Assembly (NCBI GenBank): GCA_023380575.1
Contig: JAMCRM010000008.1
Location: 1 to 10,670 of the forward strand
Source of the DNA: Acidobacteriota bacterium
Lineage (GTDB): Bacteria; Acidobacteriota; Terriglobia; Bryobacterales; Bryobacteraceae
Length of the DNA: 10,670 nucleotides
Direction: 5' to 3'
The notes beneath the pieces are model-generated. The model was not told the origin of the DNA, did not search any database, and worked only from the letters and a program-made list of their open reading frames with translations. Positions 6,654 to 10,670 of the stretch are shown piece by piece (within the stretch, counting starts at the first letter, position 1; every line of letters starts with the position of its first letter). Both the position numbers and the translations under genes were made by a program.

Positions 6654-9524
6654 ATGAAAATGCCCTTTTTTCGGAAGCTTCTTCCCGGCGGCGTTGCCGT
6701 TGCGTTCCTTGGCCTCTGCGCGGCTGCTCCCACCCCGCGCGGCTTGAGCGCCGGAGCGCCACGCTGCGAATACCTGGTCAATCCGGTGGGCATCGAAGCG
6801 GCGCAACCGCGCCTCAGTTGGCTGCCGGAATCCGGCGAACGCGGCCAGAAACAGACTGCTTATCGCATTCTGGTGGCTTCCAATGAGAAGACGCTCGGCG
6901 CCGGCCGCGGCGACCTGTGGGACAGCGGCAAAGTATCGAGCGCCGAGACCGTCAATATTGTGTATGCGGGCAAGCCCCTGCGCTCGGGCCAGCGCTGCTA
7001 CTGGAAGGTGCGGGTGTGGGACCGGGCCGGCAGGCCGTCCGCCTGGAGTGCGGTGGTGAACTGGTCCATGGCCCTGCTTCACGATGAGGACTGGAAGGCC
7101 CAGTGGATCAGCTATAAGGACAACTCGCCGCTGCACACCAGCCGGCAGCAGCTTTATCTGCCTCCCGCCCACATGTACCGCAAAGACGTCGCGCTCGCCA
7201 AAGGCGTGCGGCGCGCCGTCTTGTATGCCTCCGCGCTGGGCATTTTCGACGCCTATATCAACGGCAAGCGGGTGGCCGATGCCATGTTCTCGCCGGGCTG
7301 GTCCGACTACCGGCGCCGGGCCTACTATCGCGCCTGGGACGTGACAGCGCTGCTCAACCGAGGCCAGAACGCGCTGGGCGCCGTAGTGGCCGACGGCTGG
7401 TATAGCGGCTACGTGGGGTTCGGGTTGCTGGTGGGATACGGCCCCAATAAGGTCGGCCGTTACTTCTACGGCAAGACCCCCGCTTTCCTGGCCCAACTCG
7501 AAATCGAGAACACGGATGGCTCGGTGGAGCGCGTGGTGACCGATGCCTCCTGGAAAGTGGCCGCCGCCCCCAACCGGGAAGCCGACATCCTTATGGGGGA
7601 GACCTACGACGCGCGCCTGGAACAGCCGGGCTGGGATCAGCCCCGGTTCAACGCCGCTTCCTGGCAGCCGGCCATTCGCGCCGAAGATAACGGCAGCACG
7701 AAGGCTATCTTCTCCGATATGGCGGGAAAGCGCGAGGTGGAGTTGGGGTTCGTCAAGCCCGGACGCATGCAGGCCTACCCCGGCGTGCCGGTGCGGCCCA
7801 TTCAGGAGATGCATCCCAAGCGCATTCTGGAACCGGCCCCTGGCAAGTATGTGTTCGACTTCGGGCAGAATTTCTCGGGCGTGGCGCGCCTTAGCGTGAA
7901 GGGGCCGGCGGGGACCACGGTGCGGATCCGTTACGGGGAAATGACCTATCCGGACGGCCGGCTCATGACGGAGAACCTGCGCCGGGCGCGCGCCACCGAC
8001 ACCTACATCCTGCGCGGCGACGCCGCCGGTGAGACCTGGACGCCGCGCTTCACTTATCACGGATTCCAGTACGTGGAACTCAGCGGCTATCCCGGCAAGC
8101 CGAACCTCGATGCCGTGACGGGTATCGTGGTCCATTCCGATACCCCGCTGGACAGTAAATTCGAAGCGTCGGACCCCATAGTGAACCGCCTTTTCCAGAA
8201 CATCGTGTGGACGCAGGTATCCAACTTCGTCGAACTTCCCACGGACTGCCCGCAGCGCGACGAGCGCCTGGGCTGGAACGGAGACGCCCAGATCTACGCC
8301 GCCACCGCCGCCTATAACGCCGATACGGCGGCGTTTTACACCAAGTGGCTGGACGACCTGGAGGAGTCCCAGAAAGAAAACGGAGCCTTCCCCGACTACG
8401 CGCCCTACCCCATGCAGCACGGCGGTAAATACGCCTATTCCGCGGCCTGGATGGATGCCGGTGTCATAGTGCCCTACGCGGTGTACAAGGCCTACGGCGA
8501 TACGCGCGTGCTGGAGCGCCACTGGGGGGCCATGACCCGCTTCATGAACTTCCGGCGCGAAATGAGCCCGGATTATCGCGGCTCCACGAAGGCCAATGCC
8601 TTGGGCGACTGGCTGGCTATCGGCAGTTCCACCCCCATCGTGTATGTTGACGTGATTTACCAGGCCTACAGTACGCGCCTGATGGCGGAAATGGCGGACG
8701 TGTTGGGCAAGACGCGGGAAGCCGCGGCTTACCGCGAGCGCTACGGCAAAATCCGCGAGGTGTTCGACGCCGATTACCTCAACCCGGACGGCAGTCTGAA
8801 AGTCGAAACGCAATCCGCCTACGTGATGGCGCTGGCGCAGAACCTGATTCCGGAGACGCTGCGCCAGAAGACCGCCGATCACCTGGCCAAAATGATCGCG
8901 GACAACGGCTACCGCATGACCACCGGCTTCCTGGGTACTTATCCGCTGCTGCCGGTGCTGTCGGCGACGGGCCATCACGACTTGGCCGTGCGGCTGTTCC
9001 AGAGCCGGGAGTTCCCATCGTGGGGATATGAAGTCGCCAACGGCGCGACGACGATCTGGGAACGGTGGAACGGCTACACGAAGGAGAAGGGCTTTTATTC
9101 GCCTGCGATGAACTCCTATAGCCATTACTCGTTCGGCGCGGTGTGCGAGTGGATGTTCCGCAGGCTGGCGGGCATCGAAACGGACGGGGCGGGGTTCCGG
9201 CAAATTACCATTGAGCCGGGTCCTCCCAGCCCGGGCAGCAATCCGGACCACAAGCCCATTGACTGGGTCAACGCCGAGTACCGCTCCGTTCGCGGCAACA
9301 TCATCTCGAAATGGAAGCAGGGAAACGGCAGTTTTGACCTGGAAGTGACCATTCCGGCGAACACGAGCGCAACTGTGAAGCTCCCGGCGCGCGACGCCGC
9401 CGGCATCCGGGAGAGCGGCAACCCGCTGGCTAAAGCGACTGGGGTAAAACTGCAGAAGATGGAGAACGGCCGTGCCTGGCTCTCGGTCGAATCAGGAAGT
9501 TATCACTTCACCGGTGCAATCTAA
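6654..9524 (+). CDS. Secreted alpha-L-rhamnosidase, GH78
   Basis: This 956-residue enzyme removes terminal alpha-L-rhamnose from rhamnogalacturonan side chains, glycosides or other rhamnose glycans by an inverting mechanism. Residues 1-25 are a signal peptide. A fibronectin-III-like N-terminal domain follows (about 33-140). Residues 170-330 are the Rhamnosid_N/CBM-like beta domain (INGKRVADAMFSPGWSDY), followed by a second beta domain with DFGQNFSG near 402. The (alpha/alpha)6 catalytic domain (about 490-860) carries DCPQRDERLGWNGDAQ, with E537 as probable general acid, and TIWERWNGY, with E803 as probable general base. A C-terminal beta domain ends the protein. The length is normal for GH78. 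An upstream in-frame start at 6555 would lie inside the divergent hydrolase gene and precede the signal peptide, so ATG 6654 is preferred (ATG 6660 is also possible). The downstream glycosyltransferase follows with no gap. Confidence 0.95.
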   Translation: MKMPFFRKLLPGGVAVAFLGLCAAAPTPRGLSAGAPRCEYLVNPVGIEAAQPRLSWLPESGERGQKQTAYRILVASNEKTLGAGRGDLWDSGKVSSAETVNIVYAGKPLRSGQRCYWKVRVWDRAGRPSAWSAVVNWSMALLHDEDWKAQWISYKDNSPLHTSRQQLYLPPAHMYRKDVALAKGVRRAVLYASALGIFDAYINGKRVADAMFSPGWSDYRRRAYYRAWDVTALLNRGQNALGAVVADGWYSGYVGFGLLVGYGPNKVGRYFYGKTPAFLAQLEIENTDGSVERVVTDASWKVAAAPNREADILMGETYDARLEQPGWDQPRFNAASWQPAIRAEDNGSTKAIFSDMAGKREVELGFVKPGRMQAYPGVPVRPIQEMHPKRILEPAPGKYVFDFGQNFSGVARLSVKGPAGTTVRIRYGEMTYPDGRLMTENLRRARATDTYILRGDAAGETWTPRFTYHGFQYVELSGYPGKPNLDAVTGIVVHSDTPLDSKFEASDPIVNRLFQNIVWTQVSNFVELPTDCPQRDERLGWNGDAQIYAATAAYNADTAAFYTKWLDDLEESQKENGAFPDYAPYPMQHGGKYAYSAAWMDAGVIVPYAVYKAYGDTRVLERHWGAMTRFMNFRREMSPDYRGSTKANALGDWLAIGSSTPIVYVDVIYQAYSTRLMAEMADVLGKTREAAAYRERYGKIREVFDADYLNPDGSLKVETQSAYVMALAQNLIPETLRQKTADHLAKMIADNGYRMTTGFLGTYPLLPVLSATGHHDLAVRLFQSREFPSWGYEVANGATTIWERWNGYTKEKGFYSPAMNSYSHYSFGAVCEWMFRRLAGIETDGAGFRQITIEPGPPSPGSNPDHKPIDWVNAEYRSVRGNIISKWKQGNGSFDLEVTIPANTSATVKLPARDAAGIRESGNPLAKATGVKLQKMENGRAWLSVESGSYHFTGAI

Positions 9525-10670
9525 GGAAGTGGGGCAGGGACTGCCTTGCCCCACTCTTCTCATCTATTGCCTGCTCATCCTGGCCGTAGCCTCGGCGCTG
9601 CGGATTCCAAACCTGGCCGGCCGGCCCATGCATGCCGATGAAGCTATCCTGGCGGATAAGTTCGGCGGACTATTAGAGAAGGGTAGTTACGACTATGATC
9701 CGCGCGACTATCACGGCCCGGTCCTGGCGTATCTTACCCTGATGCCGGCATGGCTTGCGGGCGCGCACCGGTACGCGGATCTTAGCGAGATCACGCTGCG
9801 GATCGTGCCCGCGCTCTGCGGCATTGCGCTCGTATTTCTACCGCTGCTTCTGCGGCGCGCCATTGGCCTCGCTCCGGCGATCGCCGCCGCTGGTTTGACC
9901 GCTGTCTCTCCGGCCATGGTTTACTACAGCCGGGATTACATCCCCGAGATGCCGCTCACGCTACTTACCTTCTTGACCATAGCTTTGGGTTGGCGTTATG
10001 CGGTTACCGAAAGGGCCGGCTGGGCAGTGGCGGCAGGCGCTTCCCTGGGTTTGATGTTCGCCACCAAAGAGACCGGCGCCATTGCCGCGGTTTGCATGCT
10101 GGCCGGGCTTGCCGCCACCGTGAAGGTCCGGCCGCGGAAACCTTGGCACATCGCCGCGGGACTCGCGATGGCACTATTGTCCGTATTCCTGATACTCGGG
10201 CACGCGGGGCCGTGGGAGGCCCTCCGCGGTTATACCGAAAGGGCCCAATCGCCCATCCACCGGCACCCCTGGTTCTATTATCTCGAAACGCTCTCGTGGA
10301 CCGAGGCGCCCATTCTCCTGCTCGCGGTCGTGGGCATCCCGATGGCCTGGAAGCGCGGCGGCGTGGCGCGGTTTCTGGCTGTGTACGGCGCAGCCATGGT
10401 GCTGGCCTATTCGCTGATTCCCTACAAGACGCCCTGGTGCGTGCTGGGCTTCCTCGACGCGCTCATCCTGCTTGCGGGCATAGGCCTGGTCTTTGCCCTC
10501 GAGAAGCGGCGGGTAATCCTGATCCTGGCGGTTGCGGGCGCCGCGCATCTTGCTTTTTATGCCTGGAGAGATTCATTTCCTTACTCTTCCGATCCGGCGA
10601 ACCCGTATGTGTATGCGCAGACCGGCCGCGACGTTTACGCCATCCGGGACCGCCTGGAAGCGCTGGCGCG
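9514..10670 (+). CDS. Membrane GT-C glycosyltransferase, PMT/ArnT superfamily, Agl23-like (3' end missing)
   Basis: The frame is open from after a stop at 9445-9447 to the window edge, giving at least 385 residues. It resembles the flippase-activity-associated Agl23-type proteins of the dolichyl-phosphate-mannose mannosyltransferase superfamily, which move sugars from polyprenyl-phosphate donors at the outer face of the membrane. An N-terminal membrane segment (about 15-33) is followed by RPMHADEA; the acidic D42-E43 pair matches the catalytic motif of the first periplasmic loop. Then come DYHGPVLAY, SPAMVYYSRD and about nine further hydrophobic spans. The start is uncertain. GTG 9514 overlaps the rhamnosidase stop and has AGGAAG 14 bases upstream; GTG 9529 is the alternative. 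The ATG at 9628 would delete the first membrane segment. Overlap with the rhamnosidase implies co-transcription. The acceptor is unknown and a link to polysaccharide breakdown is not obvious. Confidence 0.85.
   Translation, partial: MQSKEVGQGLPCPTLLIYCLLILAVASALRIPNLAGRPMHADEAILADKFGGLLEKGSYDYDPRDYHGPVLAYLTLMPAWLAGAHRYADLSEITLRIVPALCGIALVFLPLLLRRAIGLAPAIAAAGLTAVSPAMVYYSRDYIPEMPLTLLTFLTIALGWRYAVTERAGWAVAAGASLGLMFATKETGAIAAVCMLAGLAATVKVRPRKPWHIAAGLAMALLSVFLILGHAGPWEALRGYTERAQSPIHRHPWFYYLETLSWTEAPILLLAVVGIPMAWKRGGVARFLAVYGAAMVLAYSLIPYKTPWCVLGFLDALILLAGIGLVFALEKRRVILILAVAGAAHLAFYAWRDSFPYSSDPANPYVYAQTGRDVYAIRDRLEALA
9528..9555 (+). other. Strong hairpin at the rhamnosidase-glycosyltransferase junction
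   Basis: A 12-bp stem (9528-9539 with 9544-9555, one G-U pair) closes a 4-base loop just after the rhamnosidase stop. The bases following, CTTCTCATCTATT, are only moderately T-rich, so it is a weak terminator candidate. It lies within the first codons of the glycosyltransferase frame if translation starts at GTG 9514 or 9529. It may attenuate expression of the second gene or protect the end of the first message; both are inference. Confidence 0.55.

Noticed and set aside
6642..9251. Minus-strand open frame of 869 codons opposite the rhamnosidase
   Set aside because: It is the antisense of a high-G+C gene with strong GH78 motifs. Its translation is rich in His, Arg, Gly and Val without domain character, as expected of a shadow frame.
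9961..10548. Minus-strand frames (62 and 124 codons) near the right edge
   Set aside because: They are shadows of the membrane glycosyltransferase, whose plus frame shows repeated hydrophobic spans and the family motif.

Overview
The window (about 60% G+C by eye) looks like a chromosomal segment of a soil-type Acidobacteriota bacterium, probably related to Bryobacterales/Solibacter. This rests on protein style: a 1220-residue Oar-like TonB-dependent receptor with an N-terminal carboxypeptidase-regulatory-like domain, next to secreted glycoside hydrolases and without a SusD partner. The taxonomy is inference; no rRNA or other marker gene is present.

Layout. 1-1235 (+) is the 3' part of an unrecognised protein whose end motif occurs twice. 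1250-1286 is a hairpin terminator between convergent genes. 1310-4972 (-) is the TonB-dependent receptor, with a TTG start and a strong Shine-Dalgarno. 5038-5080 is a compact control region holding the terminator of the next gene and the likely receptor promoter. 5108-6598 (-) is a secreted right-handed beta-helix enzyme of the GH28 (polygalacturonase) type. A 55-bp gap separates it from 6654-9524 (+), a secreted GH78 alpha-L-rhamnosidase. From about 9514 to the right edge (+) runs a multi-membrane-span GT-C glycosyltransferase of the PMT/Agl23 type, overlapping or abutting the rhamnosidase.

Together, the beta-helix hydrolase, the rhamnosidase and the receptor suggest a small locus for rhamnose-containing pectin (rhamnogalacturonan) or similar plant or microbial polysaccharide: outer enzymes release oligosaccharides and the receptor imports them. 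The glycosyltransferase more likely belongs to envelope glycan assembly.

The most striking observation is inside the receptor gene. 102 bp (1695-1796) recur with no mismatch, in inverted orientation, at 2905-3006, 1108 bp away. About 34 residues of the receptor (656-690) are therefore the antisense translation of its own later segment (residues 1059-1093). The length is 34 codons and the frame stays open. This is either a recent templated inverted duplication, a component of an invertible switch, or an assembly or amplification chimera; raw reads would decide. Other points are two near-identical terminator hairpins behind the two minus-strand genes, a possibly leaderless hydrolase transcript, a beta-helix enzyme lacking the usual GH28 GHG histidine, and a hairpin at the start of the glycosyltransferase gene. 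I did not find a clearly new multi-gene system.
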